Assembly (NCBI RefSeq): GCF_018691265.1
Contig: NW_024881276.1
Location: forward strand, 1,550,001 to 1,614,000
Source of the DNA: Tyto alba
Taxonomy: Eukaryota > Chordata > Aves > Strigiformes > Tytonidae
Direction of reading: 5' to 3'
DNA length: 64,000 nucleotides
Below, one piece after another: positions 25,818 through 38,840 of the stretch. The notes under the pieces are model-generated. The model was not told where the DNA came from, did not search any database, and saw only the letters and a list, made by a program, of their open reading frames with translations. A program made the translations under genes and the position numbers. Position 1 is the first letter of the stretch. Each line of letters starts with the position of its first letter.

Positions 25818-27544
25818 ACTTAAGTCCATTAAAAGAGAGTTTTGTTTTGTTTTTAATGTAAAGCCAGAAATTGGACAGTTAGAGCGACATTCCTCATGTA
25901 ACTGATAAACTTTCAGGTGATGACTGTCATACAGTAGATTTTGACCAAGACCTGAGTTCGATGTCACTTTTGGGGTGTTTTTTCCTACTTTCTTAAATGT
26001 TACCTGTTCTTTCTTATACCATTGTGAAAGGCATGTGATCTTATAAAAAATTTACAAAACTATTAAAAAAGACCGAGCAGAGATCTAACAAAATGTATAT
26101 GAACAAATTGAGTTTTTGCAGGTGATATTACCTGCATTTTTATTTTTTAGTAAAGATAACATGGATTTCCTAGGTTTTATTTTTAAATGTTGTTCTCATG
26201 AAAATATTACTTGAGCATTGACATCAAATACATTTAGACTTTCCTTAGTTTTAAGATGCTGAAAAGTAAATAAATCTCTAACATCTTTTCTCTGTTTATA
26301 AATGTCAGTGCGTTAGTTTGGACATCTGTGTTACACTCCAAAAAAGTAAGACATCTACAAGTGTCTGTAACTCTAATAGTTTGATGTCAAAAAGACTTCA
26401 CGTTATTAGGTTGGAGGAGGTGTCATGGTATGTTGCAAACCAACCTAAAACCCATGTACTATGATGACGCAGAAACACAAAATTCATGTGCTGTGATGAC
26501 ACAGAGACACAAAATTCACATACTGTGATGGCATAGAGGCGAATCTTAAGAAGTGCTGTGGATTTGCTGTATATCGTAGGAGATCTGCTAAAAATCTTTG
26601 AATGCCAAACTAGCTCATCCATGAATGCACGCAGGGTTGTCACCAAAACCTCAGTGCCTTTCCTCTTGATGCTGTAGGCACTGACTAATTAGTTTATTGT
26701 GAACTGCCAGCACCAAATCTAAGAAAATTTTGCCATCTACCTAAGCTATCAAATGAGAGGGGACATTCCAGAGTATTTCTGTAATTGCTGAGTCTTATTT
26801 TCAGTTGTCTCCCTGCAACTATGAAACTTAGAGTCTTAATTTTAAAGTGGCAACTTGAGAACATGCATGTTGTTCTTGTTTCCAGGGGCTGGGGTTTTTA
26901 AGTGAAATAGCATTTCTACCAAGAAGATTTTTATACAGCATGCAGTTGGTGTTGCCAGCTAGTAAAGGAAAAACATTGGACTTCTTCAATCACTGGCTTT
27001 GGTATTTTTATTTCCTTAAGGTATTGAGTATTCTAGTTATTAGATGAGATAATCTGTTTTTTAGTTGAAGGAAAAACAACTCAACCAATTACCATTTCTC
27101 ACTGTTAACCCAGCTGAGGATTCCTCTCAGTTTCGCCTCTGTACACATGCTATAGAATATCAAGTGATTCCTAAATATAACAGCGTATAACTTCATGTGA
27201 AGTACTGACCTATACATTAAAGAATGATGTTTTTCCACTCATCATTAAATGTTTAAACACTGATGGTAACCTGAAATAAATCTGGGGGTCTGGCTGTGGG
27301 TCAAACCATTTGTGAACTGTTAAGGTGAAATAATTTATAAATAGGTACCACAATCAGTACCCTCTGTGAACAAAACAGCTGTTCATCCAAAACATTGAGG
27401 CTGTATCTGTATCAGTAAATTTAAAAAAAAAAAAACAGAGTATATTAGGTGCTGGAACCAGATGACATGACTAAGTTGTTGGAGCAACCTCTTGGCAGGT
27501 TTCTGTTCTTTGCTTATTGACTTTCTCCCATTTTCCAGGCATGG
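25818..27544. other. GABRG3: Intronic sequence between repeats
   Basis: AT-rich intron with no recognised gene or transposon. It contains a 32-base tandem repeat at 26449-26541 and an A run near 27421-27434. Confidence 0.7.
26449..26541. repeat. Tandem repeat, 32-base unit, about 2.9 copies
   Basis: The motif (CATGTACTATGATGACGCAG-like, then AAACACAAAATT) recurs at 32-base spacing with a few substitutions per copy; equivalent C positions are 26453, 26485 and 26517. It is a short minisatellite of unknown origin. Confidence 0.85.
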
Positions 27545-30025
27545 ATTTGGGAAGGTGAGGACGAGGGGTTGCACTTTATGGAAAGAAATAGCTTAAATCC
27601 ATGGGACTGTTCTAGGGAATGAGTGACTGGCAAGCACCTTGAGAGATTACAGCTGAAGATCAGAAGACAAACCAATACAGGTGACATCATGTCAAGCATA
27701 TGATGCAGATCACCTGATCAGGAAGCTGAAGACTTCTTCAGGTAGCTGGAATAAGCTGCCCAATCACAAGCCCAGGCACTCATGGAGGACTTGAAGCACT
27801 CCATTATAAGGGCAGTATGGTTAGACATTAGCAATCCAAGAGATTTCTGCAGTGTGTTGATGACAGTTTCTTAACACAGGTGATGGACATACAGACTAGG
27901 ACATCAGTTGCTGGTGTACTTCTTAGACAAAAATAAGGCAGAACTGTCTGGGGATGTGGGAGTCGGAGGCAGCCTTAGCTGAAGCTACTTTGAGGTGACA
28001 CAGTTAAAATCTTGTGAGAAGTGATCAAGACAAATAATGGAATGACAACTGTGGGGTTTAGGAGAGCAGACTTCAGCTTGTTCAGAGACCTGCCTGGCAC
28101 AGTCCCATCAGAGGGCAGAGGGGCTGAGGAGAGCTCATTGACCTTCAAGGACAACCCCTTCAGGTGTGATGGTCAACAAAACCCTCCAGTGGAAGAAGAC
28201 TTACAGGAGATGGGCAAGAGTGATGCGCTCAGGGAAGGATGTGAAGAATGAACACCAATTATCAAGATAACTGAATTTATCTCAACACAAAGGGAACTGG
28301 AGAGTGACCTTTGTTTTAGATATGCAGCTGTACCAGTGGATCATCAGGTTGTGGTTGTGTAAACAGTCTTCCCTGAGATAATTAGTAGAGAGTAATGTTT
28401 TCCTGAGCTAGCTAAACCAGCATGGAGGGCAGAGAAGTGCATATGCTACTCAGTCCAAGATAAAGTGTAAAAACTGAACACCTAACAAAATGTACTCTGA
28501 AGATAACAAAGGGATTGAGCTGGCTTTAACTCACATATTCCTTCCCAGTGACTGGGGAAGTGCAGCATCGTGATGGTGGAGCACATGGAGACTGGTAATG
28601 GGAATCACTTTTTAATTGTGATTCCACTGCACAATAAAATTGCTCTATTGTGCTTGTGTTGCCATTTCAGCACATTGCTGCATCGCTCTGCTAAATCAAA
28701 TTCCTATGTAATGTCAGATACCTACAGATGAGTAAGCCTGATATTAAGCATTAAGCCCTCCTCATGTGGAATATCTAGAAGAACTTAGTCAGAGACTTGT
28801 GGGCTCTGGCACCAGGGCAAAAGAAGAGTCTGCTACAACATGCAGGAAGTCAAAAAAATGTGACAGAAGGCCAACGTGGATGAATGGGGAACCCCTGATG
28901 GAGCTCAAATGCAAAAAGAAGATGTACAGAAGGTGGAAGTAGGAAGAAGGTACCTGGGAGGAGTATAGAGACATTTCTGAAGCGTGCAGAACTAGTTAGG
29001 AAAGCCGAAGAGCAGCTAGAGTTGAAACTATCAAGTAATGCAACAGTGACGGGAAGAGCTGCTACAAGCCCATTGGCAGCAAAAGGAAGGCTAAGGCAAA
29101 TCTGGGCCTGCTATTCAACAGAGTGGCAAAGGCCACTGAAAAAATGTTGAGGTACTCAGTGCACTGTTTTAGTGGTAAGGACTGTTCCCACATCCCCAAG
29201 CCTGTTGGCAGGGTCTGTGGAGTAAACGATGAAAGACAAAACTAGGAAGCACTTACATCAGTGGAATATACACAAATCTGTGGGCTCAGGGTGGAGTGTG
29301 TCCAGCGGCCAACGTCATTGCAAAGACACTTTTCATCACCTTTGAGAGATCGTGGTGATTGAGGCAGTTTACTAATGGCTGTGAAAATGCAACATCACAC
29401 TTGTCTTCAAGGAGGATCCAGGTAACTACAGGTCGCTCAGCATGACCTCAATCGCTTGGAAGGTTAGGAAGCAGATCCTCTTTGAAGACTTCTCCAAGCA
29501 GAGGAGGGGCAAAAAGTTGATTGTCGGTATGCGGCACGGATTTATCATGGGTGCATCATGGTTGACCAAACTGTGCCTTCTGTGATGAAGTGACTGGCTT
29601 TGTGGATAAGGAAACAATAGTGGAAGTCTGGACCTTTGACATAATGTCCCATAGTATATTTGCAACCAAATTAGTGAAACATGGATTGGATATATGGATT
29701 GTAAATTGCGTGGAAAATTATCTGTGCTGTTGACTCAAAGGATCCATGGCACAAAACCTACCTATGGCCACTTACCACTGGTGTTCCTCAAGGATCAATA
29801 CTGTTTAATACCATTATTAATGATTTGCATGAGACAGCATGACATCTCAGCAAGCTTGAGAACAATACCACATTTAAGAAAGGGAGAGGTGGTACAACGG
29901 AGGCCAAAACTGTCACACAAAGAGGGTTACTGGTGGGGGGTCTAGTGGCCAGAAAACAGCTTTGCAAAAAGGACCCGAGTGTCCTAGGTTACTTTCTACA
30001 GTTGAGGAACTCTCAGTAAAAGACA
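27545..30025 (+). mobile_element. Old CR1 LINE ORF2 remnant, interrupted
   Basis: A strongly decayed CR1 copy in sense orientation. Alignable blocks appear in the correct order: 'gaggggttgcactttatgg' (about 27565), 'cacctgatcagg' (27710), the 'caatccaagagatttctgcag' area (27833), the G-G-S-L region (27970), 'ttcaaggacaacccc' (28142), 'gatggagctcaaatgcaaaa' (28898), and 'ccaggtaactacaggtc' onward into reverse-transcriptase motifs such as 'actggtgttcctcaagg' (29777). There is no long open frame. Between about 28200 and 28830 the CR1 order is broken by roughly 600 bases of other DNA (separate entry). The 3' end stops before the usual CR1 terminus. More diverged than the copy at 16.5-18.3 kb, hence probably older. 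Confidence 0.85.
28200..28830. mobile_element. Unidentified insertion inside the old CR1, possibly a decayed solo LTR
   Basis: These ~600 bases interrupt colinear CR1 sequence and do not resemble CR1. An AATAAA lies within 'cacaataaaattgctc' near 28632-28641 and is followed by a T/G-rich stretch, which is compatible with an LTR R-U5 end. I could not identify clean TG...CA ends or a target duplication, and the edges are approximate. It could instead be an older interspersed repeat or local rearrangement. Confidence 0.4.
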
Positions 30026-31496
30026 TCATGTATCAGTGGGAACACAGAGATGAAATAGTTTGAAAAAATATCGCAGAGTGGTAAAAAAGTCATAAATATC
30101 AGAATTTGTTTAAGAATTTATTAGAAAACTAAAATAAAGCAAAGTTATTTCAAGTGCCAGCATATGAATGAAATATTGGGCAAGTAACACTAGTGAAACA
30201 GAAAGGGGTGAGCAGTGTAATAATTTTCTTTTGGAAAGTGGCAAAAGTGAGGGTAATCTTAGTATCTAAATTTAAGTTCATTTGCAAATCAAATACTCCC
30301 CATGAAGGCACACAGTATTCAAAAGAGGATTTGAAAATTAGAAATTGCTTTTATATTTCTTTTTGGGTAGCTTGAATAATGTACATCAAAAGGTTACATC
30401 AACTATTATTTTTATGGTCTGTATTGAAATTAGATTCCCTATATCCAAGAAATTCATTCAGTTGTTCTTTCTTCATCAGTTGTGTTATCTTCCACCTCAT
30501 TAACCAAACAAGAGAGTAAAGGAGGGAATCAGAAAAGAAAATCTTCAAAATTTATTCTGTTATTTCTATAGCAAAAAATATTCTTCAGTTTTTCACAATA
30601 TCCATAATGATAGTATTGAAAGAGAAATTGAGAAAAATACCTGGTGGTTAGCAAATACAGTAGAGAATGTCAAGTTTCACTGAAGTATTAGCTTAAAGTT
30701 TACAGGGGATTCTGCATAATACATTTTTTCCTCTTAAGTGAGAAGAACATTCTATAACGGTGTACAACCCAGATAATTGTTGGCAAGGTAAAAACTACAG
30801 GCGTTTCGAAAAACAAAACAAAACAAAACAATGAACAAACAAGACAGACTTGCAAAAAAATTGATGCCTCTGAAAAAATCTGGTGTATTTGTTTCCCCAG
30901 TTCTGTCCCTGGGGAATGTAGACTGTCTCTCAAGATCCTGTTATTGTACTCTCATTAGGACCACAGCAACACATATTTTTCCCTCTTTCTGATTTTCCAT
31001 GGGTCCTGTGTGATGCATTTACTGCCATCTCCCTCTCCCTTGTTTATTTGTCTTCTTTGCATCTGCTTCCTCTTTGTTTACTCAGTCACCCTGGGGTCAG
31101 TTTGATATCACCAGGTATTACTTCCAGGCTGCTGCCTGGATGTTTCTGGCTATGCCACCTCTGCTCCGTTTCCCTGTTGACTCAATGCTTCTCACAGGTA
31201 GGACATTCTGCCTACAAAATAAAAATCAGCATAGCAAGCAAATTTGGAAGCATGGGACCATCGGTCTCTGTACTAATTGCCGCCTGTTACCACGAATGAA
31301 GCACCAGCTGCCTTCCCATTCTGAATATCATGCTTTTCTGTGATGAGGCGGGCATCAGAGAATTGATGCTGTCTGTGTATGTTAAATATGGGCTTACAGT
31401 GCTCTACAGCTGCTACTTGTCTTCCCTATAATGAAATTCTTGGATATCTTGCATAGGTTTTGCTCTAAGGTGTAGATATTTTTCACTCATTTTTTG

Positions 31497-31567
31497 TTTA
31501 GGTTTTTGTTGTTGTTGTTGTTTTGGTTTGTTGTTTTTTTTGTTTTTTTTTTTTTTTTTTTTTTTTT
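31497..31567. repeat. T-rich (TTG)n / T run
   Basis: Five TTG units followed by TTTTG-type units and then a T tract of more than 20 bases. Confidence 0.9.
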
Positions 31568-32207
31568 CTGGAGCATTATCCACAGCAGTCTGTGTGCCTG
31601 AGTTAATTTTAGAAAGAGAACTCACTGATTCTAATCTAGTGTTCATGGTTCTGTCTGTTCTTCTGATTTTCCAGATATCGAATAACGCTGAAGTTTATTT
31701 TATATTCTCTAAACCAAAAGTCATCGTATCAAGAAGCAGCTGGCCAGGTGGTACAAGTCACTCAAACACCATATTGCCATGTGTAATCCCTGTACTTCTG
31801 GCATATGTCAGTGCTCCATATCACTTTATGTCTGTCGTCTCCTGTATTGAGTGGCAGAAAAAATATTTTTATCTAATCAGTATATTTTCTGTATCTCAAA
31901 TTCAGCCAAGAACCATGAATAAAACCCGATAAGATAAGCAATAGTTCTTCTTGGCAGATATGTCCTTCCATTTGTATAGTAGTCTTCTGAACAGCAAGCA
32001 GAGGCAAATGTCTTTTCAAAACACAGATCAGAGGGAAAAAAAAAAAAAAAAAAACAGAACAAAAATTGTGTATGCATGGACGTTCAGGGAGATAAGACTC
32101 TCTTGTCCCCAGGTCAGAGGAAGTACTGTCTGGCATCTACTATTTCACCTAACTTTTAGGCAACAATTCCTGATTGTGTTCCATCTTGAAGAGACCTTCA
32201 GCCATGG

Positions 32208-32212
32208 GATCC
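32208..32212 (+). repeat. Target-site duplication (left), GATCC
   Basis: The five bases GATCC immediately precede the LTR start and recur at 32789-32793 immediately after the LTR end. Confidence 0.85.
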
Positions 32213-32788
32213 TATCCTGGTTTTGGCTGGGGTAGAGTTAATTTTCTTCCTAGTAGCTGATACAGTGCTGTGTGGGGGATTTAGTAGAGAATAATGTCGA
32301 TAACACACTGATGTTTTAGTTGTTGCTGAGTAGCACTTTGCCTAAGTCAAGGACTTTTCAGTTTCCCGTGCTCTGCCAGTGAAGAGGTGCACGAGAAGCT
32401 GGGAAGGAGCACAGCCAGGACAGCTGAACTAGCCAAAGGGACATTCCATATGTCATGCTTAGTACATGCACCTGGGGAGTTGGCCAGGGAGAGGGTGGAT
32501 CGCTGTTCAGGGACTCTTTGGGCATCAGCCAGCAACTGGTGAGCAACTACACTGCACATCGCTTGTTTTTCCTGGGTTTTATTTCTTTCTATTTTTGTTA
32601 TCTTCCTTTTCATTGCAATTATTATTATTATTGTTATTTGATTTAAATTATTACACTGTTCTTATCTCAAGCCACGAGTTTTACTTTATTTTTTTTTGAT
32701 TCTCCTCCTCATCCCATTGGGTGGGGAGGGGTGGAGTGAGTGAATGGCTGTGTGGTGCTTAGTTGCTGGATGGGGTTAAACCACGACA
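32213..32788 (+). mobile_element. Solo LTR of an avian endogenous retrovirus
   Basis: A 576-base element starting TATCCTGGTTTTGGCTGGGG (first dinucleotide TA, presumably mutated from TG) and ending AACCACGACA, flanked by the perfect 5-base duplication GATCC. The body matches a common avian LTR family that I recall: 'gttgctgagtagcac', 'cagccaggacagctga', 'aaagggacattccat', an ATT-repeat block near 32617-32640 and the end 'gtgtggtgcttagttgctgg'. The usual TATATAAAC box position reads AGTACATGCACC (about 32461), so its promoter is probably dead. No internal retroviral genes adjoin it, so it formed by LTR-LTR recombination. Sense to GABRG3. The same family, opposite strand, occurs at 61193-61820. 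Confidence 0.9.
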
Positions 32789-32793
32789 GATCC
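32789..32793 (+). repeat. Target-site duplication (right), GATCC
   Basis: The right-hand copy of the 5-base duplication flanking the LTR at 32213-32788. Confidence 0.85.
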
Positions 32794-33435
32794 GTGAAGT
32801 CAGAGATTCTTCAAACACATTCCTCCTTCAGGTCACCATTGCCTGGCTGGTGCAGTTTCTCTTTCTGCTATATAGACCCCTTAAAGACTTAAGTCAGAAG
32901 TTGTGTAGGAGCAAGATATTAATTTACCAAGTGCACACCTGGAATTCTGCTTGTATTGTATTTATCCTAAAAGAATTGCTTACTTCGTTTCCATTTTTTT
33001 TGTGTCTTCTATGCATTCCATTATTTAACACTAAACACAAAATGAATGCATAGCAAGAAAACAATAAACCTATGCTAGCCCTTTGGCTGTTATAAAGCAG
33101 CATAATCTGGATAAATGACATTGACCTAATCCTGAATATTAGTGTTTCAACTATCCTTCAACCATTAGAGTCGACACAGCCCGTGATAAAATAGATGGCT
33201 TTTATGAAGGGTGATTACTATGGGTCCTCGGGATCAGTCGGCCAGTTGATGAACTGAACACATTGGCTTGATCGTTACAAGGACCCGTTGTGGCTACACT
33301 GTTCTTAATACAGAAACCAGTTTTTTCAACGTTTCCAACCCATAGGTATCTATGGATTCTGAACTGGTATGTACTCACAGGCCAATCACAATTCATTGCA
33401 TTGAGAGGGAGTTTAGAAGAAAAAAACCTACTGTG
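32794..33435. other. GABRG3: Intronic sequence between repeats
   Basis: Ordinary AT-rich intron; no gene, RNA or repeat recognised. Confidence 0.7.
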
Positions 33436-33520
33436 ATCACAGAATGGCTGGGGTGGGAAGGGAGGTATGGAGGCCATCTGGTCCAACCCCTCAACTCAAG
33501 CAGGGCCACTTAGAGCTTAC
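33436..33520 (-). mobile_element. CR1 LINE 3' end, very short, minus strand
   Basis: About 85 bases matching the reverse complement of the CR1 3' terminus: 'atcacagaatggctgggg', 'catctggtccaacccc', 'aagcagggccac'. This is a severely 5'-truncated insertion, antisense to GABRG3. Confidence 0.85.
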
Positions 33521-36500
33521 TCTTTCTCGTGTATCTCTTTGCAATTTCTCACATTCATTGTCTATGCAAAATGTCAAAGTACTGTTCTATAATCACAGCT
33601 TTTTAGTACCAGTTGCATGATTTTCAGGAAGTTAACCTTATCCCTAACGATTAAACATATGTGAGATGACGCAGACTGCTTCCTTCCTGTGCTGAGAGGA
33701 AAAGCTATATGCAGAAATCTCCATTTGCTCCTGACTGACGCAGCTAGTCAGCCACATAGGTGCTTAATAACGTAGAAATCCGTGCTTTCCATTCTTCCTC
33801 ATAGATATGGAACTTAAATGATTAACATATATATATTGTTGCTATATATTATATATTAGCTTAAAATATGCACTGGTTTTCTAATTTATGCTCTTTTCAT
33901 GAGTCTTAAGTCCCTAAGGTTGTTAAAACTAGGAAAGAATCCACTTCTGTTCTTCACCAATAATGTAATTTTTCCTTTCTTTGTACTTTTGCCACTTTGG
34001 ACAATGAAAATAGCTTCCTCAGGTTTCAATTTTGTTTACATTCACTTCTCTCCATTTGCCACGAACTATGACAACGGTACTAAACTTTGCAAATAGAGAA
34101 GTAAAGAGAAATTCTCTCCTAAAATTTTTTGACCATAGGAGCTTCCACAGAAATTGTCAAGATTTAGGAAACATTGTGATTTTATTGGGTTTTGTTTTCG
34201 TTTGTTTGGTTTTGTAAAATCTTATTTTAGTAAACTCTTTGATCTAGTTTTTTTGGTTTGTTTTTTTTTTTTGGTTTTTTTTTTTTTTTAGGTGTCTTAA
34301 AGCTGGAATTTTATGTAGTTTAATGGGATTCTGTAATTGAAACACTTGAGTAGTAGCGCTTTGTTCACATTGCTTTGTGTCAACCATAGGCCTTGGAGAA
34401 CACAATGTCCTGATCTAATGTAGAGGTGTTGCTTTTCAAAGAGCACCTTCCCCCCCCACACACACACATCCACCAGCAAACATAAAAGAAGCAGCAGTAG
34501 TTCTTCAGGGAGCCACGAGGAGGAGAGAAAAATAACGCCTGTTTGTCTACATGTAGTGGTGATCTGGTGATAGTGACTGGTGACTAAGAGATGACTCAGC
34601 CCAAGTCTCACAAACCTTACTCTGTGGTAGTTTGAGGATGAAGAAACTAAAGTAAGACAGCCTTTGATCAGACTATATGAATGGCAGGAAACTGGCTGTG
34701 CATTTGGTTTTTTAATAGAAAATAATTTCACTGTAAATCAGTATTTTTTTATAAAAAAAATCTTCACGTGGCTTCCTTCAGAGGTGTTTGAACAGTATTC
34801 CACTGTATAGTAATTAAACTGCCTCAGAAGATTTCTGGCTTTTCTCTGTTAAAGTTAGACAAGGATTCCAATTACATCTTTATTAGGCATTAGCTAGTTA
34901 ATCATAGCTTTAAATTGTACTCTGCAGAAAGATAGTGAGGATGTGATAACTGTCTAAAAATAGATGAAATCTAATCTAAACTAGTCAGTTTAGATCGGCT
35001 GTTTCCAGAGGGCAGCTCATGCGAAAAAATAGAATAAACTGTTTTAGGGCTGAAGTGAAGCATTTTCTATTTATTTAAAAAAAATCTCTATATTGGAAAG
35101 GTATTTTTTAAATATTCTGATGAGCAGAGGATGTTTTCAAACTATATAATGTCATGTTACTCAGCACTAATCTATTCAGATTTCAAGGTGGGGACAATCA
35201 GCAAGCCTTTTGTCTTAACATGTTCTAATTCAGAGAGAATTCGTAAGGTAGTGAACGTGATTCTACGTAATGTAAAGAAAATTATATATTGGTATGAAAG
35301 ATAATTCCCAGAGCCATCAGGGTCCTTTGCTCATTCTTTGAACGCTACCTTTTACAGATTTACTGACTTAAATAATAGAGAGCTTTTTTAGATTATTTTT
35401 AACCTTCTCTTGTTCTCTCACTGCAATATCCTCCCTTGCCATCAGTGAGACTTCAGATTTTCTATATTCTGCATAGAGGGACTGGAGATACCCTGACCTT
35501 CATCAGCAACGGGAAGGCACCTCAGGAGTCAGCGTGGCTGTTAAACCTTTGTCCTACTTACTTTGACAGTTGAATTTTCTGTAGTGAACTGGGATTTTTT
35601 TTTTCCTCTTCCACATCCAACCTGGACCTACGTGCTTCAGACTGGAAACCTCACTTTTTGCCTGAGCAAGCTACATAATTTTTCGTGTGTGACAGTATGC
35701 TGGACGACCCTGTCTGTGTTTGATGCAGAGACCAGGCAGATTGGCAGAATGGAAAAAGAATGGGAAGGGATTTTAAGCTCTGTTCTGTCCTCACTCCTGT
35801 GTCACTGGACATTTTGTGTCACACTGTCGAAACAGTCTGAGTAGGGTCAAACTTTGCCAGACACAAGTCCGCCGCCTTCTTTAAAAGGTTATTTCAATAC
35901 ATCAGCATGTGGATTTTAATAGCCCAGTAGATAAGGGAAAGGTAGTCCTGCTACAAATCAAAATACTGTCAGCCTGTTCCCATTTATCCATTTATCAAGG
36001 GGCTTTTTTTGCCTGTAGCTCTCCATTTGATGTCATCTCCGGATAGCAGTGTTAAACGGCTTTTTTGTTAATAAAGCACATAAACTGGAGGATTGAAATC
36101 TGTCAGATTTAGGACTTGATGGTAAAAATCCAAAATTAGAGGCAAATGAAAATGGTATTGGCTACACCTCGAGTGAATTTTTATCATCTGAAACTTGTGA
36201 TTATTTTTTTCATTTTGTCAGTGTTTCATTTTGATATTATCCTGATTAGACAACTTGTAATTTGATAGTAAGAGTAGAAAAATCTCATTTAAGTTTTTGT
36301 GACTGGATTTTACAATTTGCAGGGAAAAAAAAAAAAAAAAAAGGTGTATGCTTGTAATAGAAACCTTTTGTGAGCTCTCTTTGGGACAAAATCTTCTGTT
36401 TTCCCAACTGTCAGATATTAACATTTTAACATTTTTCCCCAATATAGACCCATCCATATCTTCCAAAAGCTTCTCTTCTAGGGCTGCTTCCTACTTTCAG

Positions 36501-38427
36501 TTTCATTTAAAAAAAACGCCTCGACTGTTGCTAGTGATGTTATTGTTCTTTGCAAACATGTATTTTCTAACTCTGCTGTCCACTTAACTCCACTTTGCTC
36601 AGTTGATGCCCTGTATATGAGAACAGTGATGTCTTCTTGTTCTCAAGTCAGGCATAATCCATGGCAGGTATCACAGTGACAGTGATTCCTCAGATGACCC
36701 ACATAATTCAAAAGGTTTTACAACAACATCCAAACAAAATAAAGAGATTATATCTTCTTATGTTGTTCTGAGCAAGGGTACCCACAGTAGTGTGCTGTGT
36801 AAGTGCATGCATGTCTTTTGATGATTTCACTATTGATGACAGTATCTCTGTTTTGAATAGAGAGAATTTTTTTCCACACCCAACACATATGTAGAATGTC
36901 TAGCAGAAAAAAAAAAACATTAGTTAAAATGTGTTATCAGGATATTCCCAAATTGCTCTATGGAAAGATTTTTTTTTTTGAGAGAGAGAGGAGACCAAAG
37001 GTATGATCTCTGTAAAGTTGAAGAGCGTGGGCAGAGAAGGCTGAAAAAAAAAAAAAAAAAACAGGTCTTCCTCAGGATTTTCTCAACAGAACATTTTAAC
37101 ACCCATATCTACCACCACTAAAGCCAGTATTTATTGTAATTCTCAGAGGTGCTTGGGATTGAATTAGTCTGTGGAAATGCCACTGCTGCATAAGGGGGAT
37201 CTATGAGAAGTTGCTTACCTGATCTCCTGTGTCAGAGGGATTCAGCAAACTGGCGGATGAACTCCAGAGCAGCTTCAGCTAGCCTGGCACATCGGCAAGA
37301 CAGCTGAGCTAGGGAAATGACCTGGAGTTTCATGCTCATGAAAACTGAGAAGTCAGGAATCCCTTTCCACTTTTCCCCGACTCCTGGGTCAGCAGAGTAG
37401 TCCGGTGGTTGCTCCTGACTGCATTGTCTCCACATCTCTAGGCTATGGATGCACCTTCCTAACTCCTCTTTGCTTCCCAGCACAAAGCTTACTTACACAG
37501 ACAGAGTACAGTATCTACTGTACTAGTTGCATAAATGAAGATGTCAGCTGGAAACAAAGAGCAAAGTTTTATATTGTTTCCATTTAACGTGGATGGAAAG
37601 AGCCATTAAAGGTTGGTTTTAGTCTAATTTTAATTCTGAAACTTTCAAATAATAATGTCTAAGTTCTTCACAATGATCTCTTTCCTTTTACAATGGCCTC
37701 TATACTTATTAAACTAGTAACACTAAGTACTCCTAACTATTTCTCTTTTTTAAGCCCATCCACACAGAGATAAATGGTGGATAGACTGATTGTTTCAAAT
37801 CACAAGTGTGATGAAGTTATTATATGTCTGTTTAAATGCTGTAGCAATCCTTTATTTAAATTACAGTTTTCTTTCCAGCGCTTCAGTGCTTCATGGGGTG
37901 TTTAATATTGTATCTAACCATTGGGTTGTATCTGGAGATAAAGGAGAGAGTGAAAGTAGGTATGCTTTTTGGCTTCCTGAATTAAAGATGGTCTCATTAG
38001 TTTAAGGCACAATGAAGATTCTGCTATAAATTTAATGTGTGACAAGTCAGAAATAGTTTTTTTTCCATGTTAAAAAATAAGTAAGTATGGAATACTTTTC
38101 ACTACTTTGGAGGAGTGAATTGGAGAATGCTATCTGAGGTAGAATAAAGAAAATCCCACTGCACAGCAGGTCATAGTAAACACAGGTTGTATGTACCTGG
38201 GAAACATAAATCACATTCAGCAGTACCTCAAGCATCATGTAATGAGTATTACCGCTAGTAACAGAAAGATACCTACTCTGAATGTAAACAAATGTTTCCT
38301 CTACTCATATCTGCAATAAGACTACATTTCTCATTTATTTACTTTCATCTCAGCATCCACTAACGTTAATTGTTACTAGGGCATTTTTTGACTCTGGTTA
38401 GACTAAGCAGTGATAATGTGCAGGAGG
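33521..38427. other. GABRG3: Intronic sequence, no gene recognised
   Basis: AT-rich intron. Simple sequence only: TA-rich near 33826-33860, T/TTTG-rich at about 34247-34290, a short C run and CA repeat near 34451-34468, and A runs near 36325-36342 and 37045-37061. None of the open frames resembles a known protein; the 144-residue minus-strand frame at 34297-34731 crosses the CA repeat and shows no domain. Confidence 0.7.
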
Positions 38428-38840
38428 AATCACAGCGTGGTTGAGTCTGGAGGGCACCTTTGGGGATCATCCAGTCTCACCCCCAGCTCGGAGCAGGGTC
38501 AGATACAGCGGGTTGCCCAAGGCTGTGTCCAGTTGTGTCTTGAATATCTCTACAGATGGAGACTCCACAGCGTCTCTGGACAACCTGTTCCATGTTTGGT
38601 CATGGTGAAAAAAATATTTTCTTATGTTAAAGTGGAATTTCCTGTATTTCAGTTTGTGCCCATTGCTCATCTGTTCATTGGCCACCACTGAAAAGACCCT
38701 GTCTCCACTTTCCTAACGCCCCCAGTCAGGTATTTATAAAGATGGATAAGACCCCCCTGAGCCTTCTCTTCTGCAGTGTGAGCAGTTCTAGCTCTCCCAG
38801 CCTCTCCTCGAATGTTAGAAAGCTGGTGGCTTCTCTGGAT
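38428..38840 (-). mobile_element. CR1 LINE 3' region, minus strand
   Basis: About 410 bases matching the reverse complement of the CR1 3' untranslated region in order: 'aatcacagcgtggttgag', 'gggatcatccagtctcaccc', 'gtcttgaatatctctacagat', 'ctctggacaacctgttcca', 'gtttgtgcccattgctc', 'gagccttctcttctgcag', 'ctctcccagcctctcctcg'. 5'-truncated and moderately diverged. Confidence 0.92.

Larger units (their letters stand above)
30026..32212. other. GABRG3: Intronic sequence between repeats
   Basis: AT-rich with no recognised gene. A T/TTG-rich simple repeat lies at 31497-31567 and an A run at about 32037-32054. Open frames that cross these runs (Phe- or Lys-rich) are artefacts. Confidence 0.75.

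Noticed and set aside
34297..34731. 144-residue minus-strand open frame
   Set aside because: It spans a C run and CA repeat, has no family resemblance and no promoter or splice context.
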